From Pseudomonas plecoglossicida NBRC 103162 = DSM 15088 (GTDB lineage Bacteria > Pseudomonadota > Gammaproteobacteria > Pseudomonadales > Pseudomonadaceae), in assembly GCF_000730665.1 (NCBI RefSeq), contig NZ_BBIV01000012.1:109894-173893 (forward strand): a DNA stretch of 64,000 nucleotides. Direction: 5' to 3'. Position numbers and translations under genes: made by a program. The first letter of the stretch is position 1. Every line of letters begins with the position of its first letter. The notes under the pieces were generated by a model. It saw nothing but the letters and a program-made list of their open reading frames with translations, ran no database searches and had not been told where the DNA came from. Below are positions 8,958-16,596 of this stretch, one piece after another.

Positions 8958-9620
8958 CTATCGAGCCAGCAGCAACAGCGACTGTGGCACGGCGCTTTGC
9001 GGATGTTGCGGTTCCTGCAGGCTCAGCAGCCTGAAGCCCGCCATGTCCAGCGCGTTGAGCCAACTGGCCAAGGTGCGGAAATACCAGGGCATCGGACGCC
9101 AGTTGCCAGAAAACCCTGCGAACGACTCTTCACGCCAGCCATCCTGATAATCCCCGTTCGCCACACTCCAGGGGTGCAGGGTCTGGATCAGCAGCGCGCC
9201 ATCCGCTACCAGGAGCGCTTTCATGGCGATCAGCAAGGGAATGATGTCCTGCTGCAGCAAGGCGAAGTTGGCGCATATCAGGTCATAACCCGTGCCAACG
9301 TTCACCGCACTTTCAACCAGCTGCTCATAGCTGGCCCGGTGTACCTGCGTCGAGCCGGCCGCTCGCGCTGCCGCGACCAGGGCTGCGTCGCCATCCACAC
9401 CCGTGGCATCGATGCCACGGTCGGCCAGTGCACGCAGCAACCAGCCTTCACCACAACCCAGGTCAAGCACCCGCTCGGGTTGGCGGCCAAGGATGGCGAG
9501 CAGGATGGCCTGGTCGGTCACCTGACGGCGGCTTTCGATGGCGCCGCTGCGCACGGCTTCGATCCAGGCCTGTGCGTTGTGCTGCCAGCTGTGCAGCAGG
9601 GCGGTTTCGCGGTTGGGCAT
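8958..9620 (-). CDS. Class I SAM-dependent methyltransferase
   Basis: A 220-residue protein with methyltransferase motif I VLDLGCGEG at residues 51-59, the acidic ribose-binding GVDGD at about 75, and a post-motif YDLICANFALLQQD. The C-terminal part (HPWSVANGDYQDGWREESF, then WYFRTLASWLNALDMAGF) is like the UbiE/Methyltransf_11 branch. The substrate is unknown. It is the last gene of an apparent three-gene minus-strand operon with a PAP2 phosphatase 26 bp upstream and a histidine phosphatase before that. Confidence 0.85.
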   Translation of the reverse strand: MPNRETALLHSWQHNAQAWIEAVRSGAIESRRQVTDQAILLAILGRQPERVLDLGCGEGWLLRALADRGIDATGVDGDAALVAAARAAGSTQVHRASYEQLVESAVNVGTGYDLICANFALLQQDIIPLLIAMKALLVADGALLIQTLHPWSVANGDYQDGWREESFAGFSGNWRPMPWYFRTLASWLNALDMAGFRLLSLQEPQHPQSAVPQSLLLLAR

Positions 9621-9646
9621 TGCACGCTCCAGTGCAGTGGGACAGC

Positions 9647-10468
9647 TCAAGCATAGGCGTCCGCTGCAGGATTGCCCGGAGCTGCTTGCTCGGCGCCTTG
9701 CAATGCTTGCCTGCCGTAGAACAGCAGCGCCGTTGCCCAGCTTGTGAGCCAGACGAATATCCCGGCCCAGAAGGTATGCGACATGTAGTGCCAGCCTTGC
9801 AGCACCCGGGTGGTGCCGTAGACGAATCCGATCAGCAAGATCGCCACCAGCAGCTTGCGTGCATGCTGCCAGCGGTGGCGCAGGGCCACGAAGTACAGGG
9901 CCAGCAAGGTGAAGCCACTGGAAGCATGGCCGCCGGGCCAGCAGCGACCATCGCCCGCCTTGCTCAGCAGGGTGAAGTTCTCGTACCACTCCTTGCGCAG
10001 TTCGTGACCGCCGTACAGGGTGGTTTCCACGGGGCAGTACACGCTGGTGTGGCTTTTCAGGTAGTGGATGACCGTGGTGCTCAAGGCGAAGGCGACCACG
10101 ATGAACAGCAAGTCGCGACGATGCCGGGTGGTGAAGCGCAGTACCGGGCTGATCCTGGCACTGTCGAGCAGCCGGGTCACCCACGCGTCCGGGTGGTGCT
10201 GCAGGCGCGGCCACAAGAACGACAGCAGCGAGCCGATTACGGCCAGCTCGCCGGTCCAGTCCGGCAGAATGCGCGGCCACTTGTGGGTGACTTTCTCGAA
10301 CCAATGGTCATGCAGCAGCGGGAAACTGCCAGTGGCCGGGTCGATCAGCAGGTTGCTGATCCAGCGGTCCAGCTCGGTGAGGTCGAACAGCAGGAAGACG
10401 ATCAGCGCCAGCACCAGCGGCAGCAGCAGGTTATTGATATAGAACGAGGTACGTGCAGTAGTCGGCAT
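9647..10468 (-). CDS. PAP2-family membrane phosphatase
   Basis: A 273-residue protein with about six membrane segments. The three PAP2 phosphatase motifs are present in variant form: KSHTSVYCP (motif 1), CWPGGHASSGF (motif 2, PGGH) and TRVLQGWHYMSHTFW (motif 3, with catalytic His). This family removes phosphate from membrane lipids such as lipid A, undecaprenyl pyrophosphate or phosphatidic acid, with the active site on the periplasmic side. Its start is 2 bp after the stop of a membrane-anchored histidine phosphatase, so the two are almost certainly co-transcribed. A role in envelope lipid or LPS dephosphorylation is inferred. Confidence 0.85.
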   Translation of the reverse strand: MPTTARTSFYINNLLLPLVLALIVFLLFDLTELDRWISNLLIDPATGSFPLLHDHWFEKVTHKWPRILPDWTGELAVIGSLLSFLWPRLQHHPDAWVTRLLDSARISPVLRFTTRHRRDLLFIVVAFALSTTVIHYLKSHTSVYCPVETTLYGGHELRKEWYENFTLLSKAGDGRCWPGGHASSGFTLLALYFVALRHRWQHARKLLVAILLIGFVYGTTRVLQGWHYMSHTFWAGIFVWLTSWATALLFYGRQALQGAEQAAPGNPAADAYA

Positions 10469-10470
10469 GG

Positions 10471-11142
10471 TTACTTCCCTGTGCTGGCGAGCAGAGCACG
10501 CCATTGTTTGGCGTTGATCTGGCCCAGGATGTGGGGCTGGCCATCGCTGCCCTTGGAAACCAGCAGCGCGCTGGCATAGCCACTGTCGCGCTGGCCACCG
10601 GGCAGGTCCAGCTGCCGCTGCAGTTGGTCGATGCAGCCGCTGTGAGTGATCAGGATCAGGTTGCGGCCGTCGCGCTTGTGGGCGAATGCCGCGTCGGCGA
10701 ATGAACTGTCGCATTGCATCAGCCAGTCCTGGGTCTCGATGGCTTTGCCGAAGATGAACGACGCGGTCTGCCGGGTGCGTACTTCCGGACTGCTGAGCAT
10801 GTCGGCCGTGCCCAGCCCGAGGCGGCGAATGCCGTCGCCCACGGCCATCGCCGCGCGGCTGCCGTCGACGGTGATGCCGCTGGGGTCGCCGAGGCAGGTA
10901 TGGTTGGAGCGGTCGCAGCGCTCGGCATGGCGAACCAGGACCATCACTTCGCCTTTGGCCCAGGTGCTGTAGACGCCGTGCTCGTGCATCTGTTGCACAC
11001 TGCCCAGGTTGCTGACCTGGGTGCGGGATACCTGCCACAGGCCAAGCAGCAGTAACGCGAGCAGCACACCCAGCAGCCAGGGCAAGCGCTTGCGTCCGAC
11101 ACGCACGGGACGCAGGCGGATATTGATCACATTCTCAAGCAT
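10471..11142 (-). CDS. Membrane-anchored histidine phosphatase-family protein
   Basis: A 223-residue protein. A single transmembrane helix (residues 20-37) is followed by a periplasmic domain with the histidine-phosphatase motif VLVRHAERCD (nucleophile H72) and the second His in LITHSGCID. Its size and anchoring resemble Ais/PmrG-type LPS core phosphatases, but the identity is not certain. I chose the start at 11142 (GGAG 7 bases upstream); an ATG at 11181 also has a fair ribosome-binding site. It is first in an operon with the PAP2 phosphatase and a methyltransferase. Confidence 0.75.
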   Translation of the reverse strand: MLENVINIRLRPVRVGRKRLPWLLGVLLALLLLGLWQVSRTQVSNLGSVQQMHEHGVYSTWAKGEVMVLVRHAERCDRSNHTCLGDPSGITVDGSRAAMAVGDGIRRLGLGTADMLSSPEVRTRQTASFIFGKAIETQDWLMQCDSSFADAAFAHKRDGRNLILITHSGCIDQLQRQLDLPGGQRDSGYASALLVSKGSDGQPHILGQINAKQWRALLASTGK

Positions 11143-11433
11143 GCTGGCACTCCAGGACTCGGGCTCAACGGGGGCGCGCATGGCTTGTCCCCCGAAACTG
11201 GCCGGCACCATAGCCTTGTGGTTGTGGCGCTGAAGTGAAGTGGATGTGAAAAATATGCGCGGCGATGATTGGCTTGAGCGCCGCAGTAGCCTGCCCTGAT
11301 CGACCAGCAACCTTGGATGGGAGTCCAAGGGCTAGACTTTACGACGAGGCATAACCATCCATTCCAATGACCACCGCCCCCCCGGACCGGACTCCCTCGT
11401 CGACGGTGGCCTTCTTGCAGAGGAGGGCAGGTC

Positions 11434-12480
11434 ATGGACGAGGCAAGGCTTCACGAATTCATGGGCAAGCTGGTGGGCGACATGGGCGCGGCGGCAACCT
11501 TGGCCAATGTCATTCTCGGTGACGAACTGGGGCTCTATCGGGCCATGGCCGACAGTCAGCCGACTACGCCAGAGGCGCTGGCGGCCAAGACCGGTTGCCA
11601 CCCGCGGCTGGTACGCGAGTGGCTCAATGCCCAGGCGGCGTCCGGCTACATGACCCATGACAAGGGCAGTTTCGTGCTGCCCGAGGAACAGGCCATGGCC
11701 CTGGCGCTGGAAGACTCGCCGGCCTACATGGCCGGTGGCGCGGCGGTGGTGGCGGCGCTGTTCCATGACAAGGACAAGCTGGTGGCCGCCATGCGCGGCG
11801 ACGGCGGCCTGGCCTGGGGCGACCATCATCCGTGCATGTTCAGTGGTACCGAGCGGTTCTTCAGGCCGGGTTACCGGACCTTCCTGGTGGCCGACTGGCT
11901 GCCGACGCTCGAGGGTGTGGTGGGCAAGTTGCAGGCCGGGGCCAAGGTGGCCGATGTCGGCTGCGGACATGGCGCCTCGACCCTGGTCATGGCCCAGGCG
12001 TTTCCTGCGTCGAGGTTCATCGGCTACGACTACCATGCCCCCTCGATCGCCACGGCCAGCGAGCGGGCGCGCGAGGCGGGGCTGGAAGGGCGCGTGAGTT
12101 TCCAGCAGGCGTCGGCCAAGGATTACCCGGGTCACGACCATGACCTGGTGTGCTTCTTCGATTGCCTGCACGACATGGGCGACCCGGTGGGTGCTGCGCG
12201 GCATGCCTACCGGGCGCTGAAGGCCGACGGTACGGTGATGCTGGTGGAGCCTTATGCAGAGGATTCGCTGGATGCCAACCTGACGCCGGTGGGGCGCTTG
12301 TTCTATGCGGCGTCGACATTCATCTGCACACCGAATTCGCTGTCCCAGGAAGTGGGATTGGGGCTCGGTGCCCAGGCGGGGGAGGCGCGGTTGCGGGCGG
12401 TGTTCGAGGAGGCGGGGTTCACAAGGTTCCGGCGGGCGACGCAGACGCCGTTCAACCTGATACTGGAGGCCAGGAAGTAG
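11434..12480 (+). CDS. SAM-dependent methyltransferase with N-terminal winged helix
   Basis: A 348-residue protein. Residues about 20-85 look like the dimerisation/winged-helix domain of O-methyltransferase-type enzymes (LGLYRAMADSQPTTPEALAAKTGCHPRLVREWLNAQAASGYM). The Rossmann domain follows, with motif I VADVGCGHG at 172-180 and the post-motif FFDCLHDMGDP. This architecture is seen in Rv2258c-like methyltransferases; the substrate is unknown. AGAGGAGGG lies shortly upstream of the ATG. It is monocistronic and divergent from the phosphatase operon. Confidence 0.85.
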   Translation: MDEARLHEFMGKLVGDMGAAATLANVILGDELGLYRAMADSQPTTPEALAAKTGCHPRLVREWLNAQAASGYMTHDKGSFVLPEEQAMALALEDSPAYMAGGAAVVAALFHDKDKLVAAMRGDGGLAWGDHHPCMFSGTERFFRPGYRTFLVADWLPTLEGVVGKLQAGAKVADVGCGHGASTLVMAQAFPASRFIGYDYHAPSIATASERAREAGLEGRVSFQQASAKDYPGHDHDLVCFFDCLHDMGDPVGAARHAYRALKADGTVMLVEPYAEDSLDANLTPVGRLFYAASTFICTPNSLSQEVGLGLGAQAGEARLRAVFEEAGFTRFRRATQTPFNLILEARK

Positions 12481-12485
12481 CCACT

Positions 12486-12564
12486 GGCCCCATCGCCGGC
12501 AAGCCTGCTGCCACAGGAAAGCACAACCCTCCATGTGGGAGCCGGCTTGCCGGCGATAGGGCCG
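12486..12564. repeat. REP pair (BIME-like)
   Basis: Two inverted REP palindromes directly after the methyltransferase stop codon, followed by a terminator hairpin. Confidence 0.82.
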
Positions 12565-12577
12565 GTGCAGACAAACA

Positions 12578-12604
12578 GAAGGGGCGCCTGTTTGGCGCCC
12601 CTTC
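12578..12604. terminator. Terminator hairpin between convergent genes
   Basis: A GAAGGGGCGCC/GGCGCCCCTTC stem with a 5-base loop lies between the stops of the methyltransferase (12480) and the dehydrogenase (12615). The T-tracts are weak on both strands, so efficiency is uncertain. Confidence 0.7.
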
Positions 12605-12614
12605 GTTCTACAGC

Positions 12615-13859
12615 TTAGGCTTCAGCGTCCCAAGGACGATCACCTTTCTCATCTTTCACGCGGGTCGGCAGGCCCATGACGTCCAGCGCCTTGAGGAACG
12701 GCTCGGCCGGCAGCTCCTCGACGTTGACCATGCGCTTGGCATCCCACTCGCCACGGGCGACCAGCAGGGCAGCGGCCACTGGCGGTACACCGGCGGTGTA
12801 GGAAATGCCCTGGCTGTCGGTCTCGGCGTAGGCTTCTTCGTGGTCGGCCACGTTGTAGATGAACACTTCGCGCGGCTGGCCGTCCTTGGTGCCCTTGACC
12901 AGGTCACCGATGCAGGTCTTGCCGGTGTAGCCGGGGGCCAGGGAGGCCGGGTCGGGCAGCACGGCCTTGACCACTTTCAGCGGCACCACTTCCAGGCCTT
13001 CGGCGGTCTTGACCGGCTGCTCGGAGAGCAGGCCAAGGTTCTTCAGCACGGTGAACACATTGATGTAGTGTTCGCCGAAGCTCATCCAGAAGCGCACGTT
13101 CGGTACGTTGAGGTTCTTCGAGATCGAGTGGACCTCGTCGTGACCGGTCAGGTACAGGTTCTGCGAGCCAACCACCGGCAGGTCGTCGGTACGCTTGACT
13201 TCGAACATGGTGTTGCTGGTCCACTGGCTGTTCTGCCAGCTCCATACTTGCCCGGTGAACTCGCGGAAGTTGATTTCCGGGTCGAAGTTGGTGGCGAAGT
13301 ACTTGCCATGGGAACCGGCATTGACGTCGAGAATGTCGATCGAATCAATGCTGTCGAAGTATTGCTGCTGCGCGAGTTTCGCGTAGCTGTTCACCACACC
13401 CGGGTCGAAACCGACGCCGAGAATGGCGGTAATGTTCTTTTGTTGGCACTCTTCGAGGTGTTTCCACTCGTAGTTGCCGTACCACGGCGGGGTCTCGCAG
13501 ATCTTGCCCGGCTCTTCGTGGATGGCGGTGTCCAGGTAGGCGACACCGGTATCGATGCAGGCACGCAGCACCGACATGTTGAGGAAGGCGGAACCGACGT
13601 TGATCACGATCTGCGATTCGGTCTCGCGGATCAGTGCCTTGGTCGCCTCGACATCGAGGGCGTTGAGCGAGAAGGCCTGGATGTCGGCGGGAACCTTGAG
13701 GCTACCCTTGGCCTTGACGCTGTCGATGATGGCCTGGCATTTGGAGATGTTCCGTGACGCGATAGCGATACGACCCAGTTCGTCGTTATGCTGCGCGCAC
13801 TTGTGGGCCACCACCTTGGCGACACCTCCTGCACCAATGATAAGAACGTTCTTCTTCAA
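12615..13859 (-). CDS. Carboxynorspermidine (carboxyspermidine) dehydrogenase, saccharopine dehydrogenase family
   Basis: A 414-residue protein with an N-terminal NADP-binding Rossmann motif (LIIGAGGVAKVVA, residues 6-18) and the saccharopine-dehydrogenase C-terminal domain. Its length and its gene partner match CANSDH. The enzyme reductively condenses aspartate semialdehyde with a diamine (diaminopropane or putrescine) to carboxynorspermidine or carboxyspermidine. The decarboxylase gene lies 33 bp upstream on the same strand, so the pair forms a complete triamine route without S-adenosylmethionine decarboxylase. Which triamine is made cannot be read from the sequence. Confidence 0.9.
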   Translation of the reverse strand: MKKNVLIIGAGGVAKVVAHKCAQHNDELGRIAIASRNISKCQAIIDSVKAKGSLKVPADIQAFSLNALDVEATKALIRETESQIVINVGSAFLNMSVLRACIDTGVAYLDTAIHEEPGKICETPPWYGNYEWKHLEECQQKNITAILGVGFDPGVVNSYAKLAQQQYFDSIDSIDILDVNAGSHGKYFATNFDPEINFREFTGQVWSWQNSQWTSNTMFEVKRTDDLPVVGSQNLYLTGHDEVHSISKNLNVPNVRFWMSFGEHYINVFTVLKNLGLLSEQPVKTAEGLEVVPLKVVKAVLPDPASLAPGYTGKTCIGDLVKGTKDGQPREVFIYNVADHEEAYAETDSQGISYTAGVPPVAAALLVARGEWDAKRMVNVEELPAEPFLKALDVMGLPTRVKDEKGDRPWDAEA

Positions 13860-13892
13860 TTTACCTTTTGCTCCTTACTTGGAAAGCCGGTC

Positions 13893-14990
13893 TTACGACA
13901 GGCTGGAAACGTAGTCTTCGAAACCGAATTCGCGTACCACTTCGACGCTGCCGTCGAGTTGCTTGACCGCGATGGACGGCATCTTCAGACCGTTGAACCA
14001 GTTTTTCTTGACCATGGTGTAACCCGCGGTGTCGACGAACGACAGGCGGTCGCCGATGGCCAGCGGACGATCGAATTGGTACTCGCCGAAGATGTCACCT
14101 GCCAGGCACGACTTGCCGCAGACCATGTAGGTGTGCTCGCCGTCGTTGGGCGCCATCTTGGCGTTGAGGCGGTAGATCAGCAGGTCGAGCAGGTGCGCTT
14201 CGATCGAGCTGTCGACCACGGCCAGGTGCTTGCCGTTGTACAGGGTGTCGAGCACGGTCACTTCCAGCGAGGCGCTGTTGGTGATGGCGGCTTCGCCCGG
14301 CTCCAGGTAGACCTGTACGCCGTAGGTTTGCGAGAAGGCTTTCAGGCGCGCACAGAACGCATCGACTGCGTAATCTTCGCCGGTGAAGTGGATGCCGCCG
14401 CCGAGGCTGACCCACTCGACCTTGTGCAGCAGGTGGCCGAAGCGTTCTTCGATGTGGCTGAGCATCTTGTCGAACAGGCCGAAGTCGCCGTTCTCGCAGT
14501 TGTTGTGGAACATGAAACCGGAGATTTGCGAGATGACCTTCTCGATCTTTTCCGGGTCCCACTCACCCAGGCGGCTGAACGGGCGCGCCGGGTCGGCCAG
14601 CAGGTAGTCGGAGCTGCTCACCTGCGGGTTGACGCGCAGGCCGCGGATCTTGCCTTCGGACTGTTCGGCGAAACGCTGCAGCTGGCCGATCGAGTTGAAG
14701 ATGATCTTGTCGCAGTTCTCGAGCATTTCCTCGACCTCGTCATCGGCCCAGGCCACGCTGTAGGCGTGGGTCTCGCCGGCGAATTTCTGGCGGCCGAGCT
14801 TGAGCTCGTAGAGCGACGAAGAGGTGGTGCCGTCCATGTACTGCTGCATCAGGTCGAATACCGACCAGGTGGCAAAGCACTTGAGGGCAAGCAGAGCCTT
14901 GGCGCCGGAGTGTTCGCGCACGTAGGCGATCTTCTCCATGTTGCCCAGCAGCTTGGTTTTATCGATGAGGTAGTAAGGCGTCTTGATCAT
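13893..14990 (-). CDS. nspC: Carboxynorspermidine (carboxyspermidine) decarboxylase
   Basis: A 365-residue PLP enzyme of the alanine-racemase-fold decarboxylase group. The PLP-binding Lys is K37 in LALKCFATW, with a glycine-rich SLGGGIHFTGEDY segment and the C-terminal catalytic CGKSCLAGD. It decarboxylates carboxynorspermidine or carboxyspermidine to the triamine. Its length matches NspC. It is the first gene of the two-gene operon with the dehydrogenase at 12615-13859. Confidence 0.92.
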   Translation of the reverse strand: MIKTPYYLIDKTKLLGNMEKIAYVREHSGAKALLALKCFATWSVFDLMQQYMDGTTSSSLYELKLGRQKFAGETHAYSVAWADDEVEEMLENCDKIIFNSIGQLQRFAEQSEGKIRGLRVNPQVSSSDYLLADPARPFSRLGEWDPEKIEKVISQISGFMFHNNCENGDFGLFDKMLSHIEERFGHLLHKVEWVSLGGGIHFTGEDYAVDAFCARLKAFSQTYGVQVYLEPGEAAITNSASLEVTVLDTLYNGKHLAVVDSSIEAHLLDLLIYRLNAKMAPNDGEHTYMVCGKSCLAGDIFGEYQFDRPLAIGDRLSFVDTAGYTMVKKNWFNGLKMPSIAVKQLDGSVEVVREFGFEDYVSSLS

Positions 14991-15314
14991 TTAAAGGCCC
15001 CCGGCCAGGCCGGCCAAAAAAAGGACACGCATTGTGCCTTCACTTGCTGCATATCGAAAGGGTGGAACGCGTATTTCGTCAGTGCTGCAGTGGTTGCCGG
15101 TGAATTTTTCCGGCGATGGCGGGTTCAGTAGTACAGGGGCAAGTGAACAGGCTGATGACAGCCTGACAGATGGCAGGGGGAATCCGATGAGCGCGTTTCA
15201 CGCAAGAGGATTTTCGCCTGTGCTGGCCTCATCGCCGGCAAGCCTGCTTCCACAGGGGGCGGCGTCACTTTTTGTGGGAGCCGGCTTGCCGGCGATAAGG
15301 CCAGTAAAGGCAAC
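14991..15314. other. Intergenic region upstream of nspC
   Basis: 324 bases. The half next to nspC is the likely promoter/leader region and contains a small hairpin (15096-15114, GCCGG/CCGGC). The other half holds a REP pair (15225-15303). No gene was found. Confidence 0.6.
15225..15303. repeat. REP pair (BIME-like)
   Basis: Two inverted GCCGGCAAGCC-type palindromes immediately downstream of the PLP dehydratase stop codon. Confidence 0.82.
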
Positions 15315-16232
15315 TCAGCTGGCCTGCTCGAGCCAAGCCTGGATCTGCTCCAGCGTCGCCGTGGCGCCCCCGCAGACCACGACCAGCACCTTGTCGAAGC
15401 CCGCCAGCGCCCCAGGTTCCTGAACCAGCGCCAACGCTGCGCCGCAGGCGGGCTCCACCAGCACGCGATGGTCACGCAGGAACCGCTGGCACGCCTCAAG
15501 CGCGGCCCGGTCACTCACCAGGTGGCTATGCACCGGATGCTTGCGCGTACAGGCCAGCGCCTGCTCGGCAACGCGCTTGGCGCCCAGCGACGTGGCCAGC
15601 GAAGCGATGCGCTCGAGCTCCACCGTATGGCCGGCTTGCATGGCCGCGTGCAGCGAAGCTGCACCCTCGGTCTCGACGGCCAGCACGGGCACGTCGCTCC
15701 AACCGTTGCGTTCCAGGCCCTCGACCACGCCGCTGAGCAAGCCACCACCGCCGACCGAGAGCACCACCGCATCGGGCTTGAACCCGGCCGCGGCCAGCTC
15801 GTCGACCAGGCTGGCATGGCCAGTCCACAGCAGTTGATCGTCGAACGGGTGGATGAACGCGTCGTTGGCACCCACCAGGGTCAGCGCCAGCGCGTTGGCC
15901 TCCTGCCAGGAACTGCCGTGCACCACAACCTTGGCATCCTCCTGGCGCAGCAGCTCCTTGGCCCGTTCCGTGGTGGTCTCGGGCACCACCACCGTCACCG
16001 GCACGCCCAGCTTGCGGCCGGCATAGGCCACCGCCAGGCCAGCGTTACCACCGGATGAAGACACGAAATGCCGTGCGCCACGGGCGTGATGGACCTCGCA
16101 GGCATGGCCCACGCCGCGCAGCTTGAACGACCCGCACGGCTGCAGGGCGTCGAGCTTGAGCCAGACCGAGCGGCCAGCGGCCAGCGAAAGGGGGCGGGAT
16201 TCGATGAGGGGGGTGTGGATGTGCAGGGACAT
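15315..16232 (-). CDS. PLP-dependent serine/threonine dehydratase-like enzyme
   Basis: A 305-residue fold-type II PLP enzyme. The PLP Lys is K37 in PCGSFKLRG, the Asn loop is SSSGGNAGLAVAYAG, and the phosphate-binding loop is SVGGGGLLSG. Length without a regulatory ACT domain and the C-terminal VVCGGATATLEQ fit catabolic L-serine dehydratases. It probably deaminates L-serine or L-threonine to pyruvate or 2-oxobutyrate. It is monocistronic, with a BIME downstream and a palindromic repeat element upstream. Confidence 0.85.
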   Translation of the reverse strand: MSLHIHTPLIESRPLSLAAGRSVWLKLDALQPCGSFKLRGVGHACEVHHARGARHFVSSSGGNAGLAVAYAGRKLGVPVTVVVPETTTERAKELLRQEDAKVVVHGSSWQEANALALTLVGANDAFIHPFDDQLLWTGHASLVDELAAAGFKPDAVVLSVGGGGLLSGVVEGLERNGWSDVPVLAVETEGAASLHAAMQAGHTVELERIASLATSLGAKRVAEQALACTRKHPVHSHLVSDRAALEACQRFLRDHRVLVEPACGAALALVQEPGALAGFDKVLVVVCGGATATLEQIQAWLEQAS

Positions 16233-16345
16233 CTTGGGGCTCCACTACGCGTTTTTCGGTATGAGCAGAGAGTGCCAATGCTCGAGATAGGCCGAATGGT
16301 AGCGTGTGTCTGCGGGCGCATGTCGTTGAATTTGCGGTGTTGTTG

Positions 16346-16567
16346 AAATCGAGCGCCGCCCGCGCGGCGCATCGCGGCTAAAGCCGCTCCTACGTTCGTA
16401 GCAACGTGCCACGACCTGTCAGGCCACGGTTTTCCGCCTTTGGCGCCCGCCGAGCTATCGTGTCGTACCCGCAAGGCTGGCAACCATGGTCTATCAGACA
16501 TAGGTACGTTGCAACAAATGTAGGAGCGGCTTTAGCCGCGATGCGCCGCGCGGGCGGCGCTCGATTT
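16346..16567. repeat. Long palindromic repeat element, copy 1 (48-bp perfect terminal inverted repeats)
   Basis: The outer arms 16346-16393 and 16520-16567 are perfect inverted repeats of 48 bases. Each arm ends in a REP-like palindrome (GTAGGAGCGGCTTTAGCCGC) and a GCGCCGCCCGCGCGGCGC palindrome. The inner 126 bases are themselves imperfectly self-complementary. A related element lies at 36485-36672 and the start of another at 63966. It fills most of the 364-base gap between the dehydratase and amidase genes, and no gene is seen there. Confidence 0.85.
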
Positions 16568-16596
16568 ACGCAGCGACGCAAACCTCTAGCGAACGA

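Noticed and set aside
16390..16581. Short ORFs inside the palindromic element
   Set aside because: They arise from the repeat itself; the same peptides appear as shadows at the other copies.
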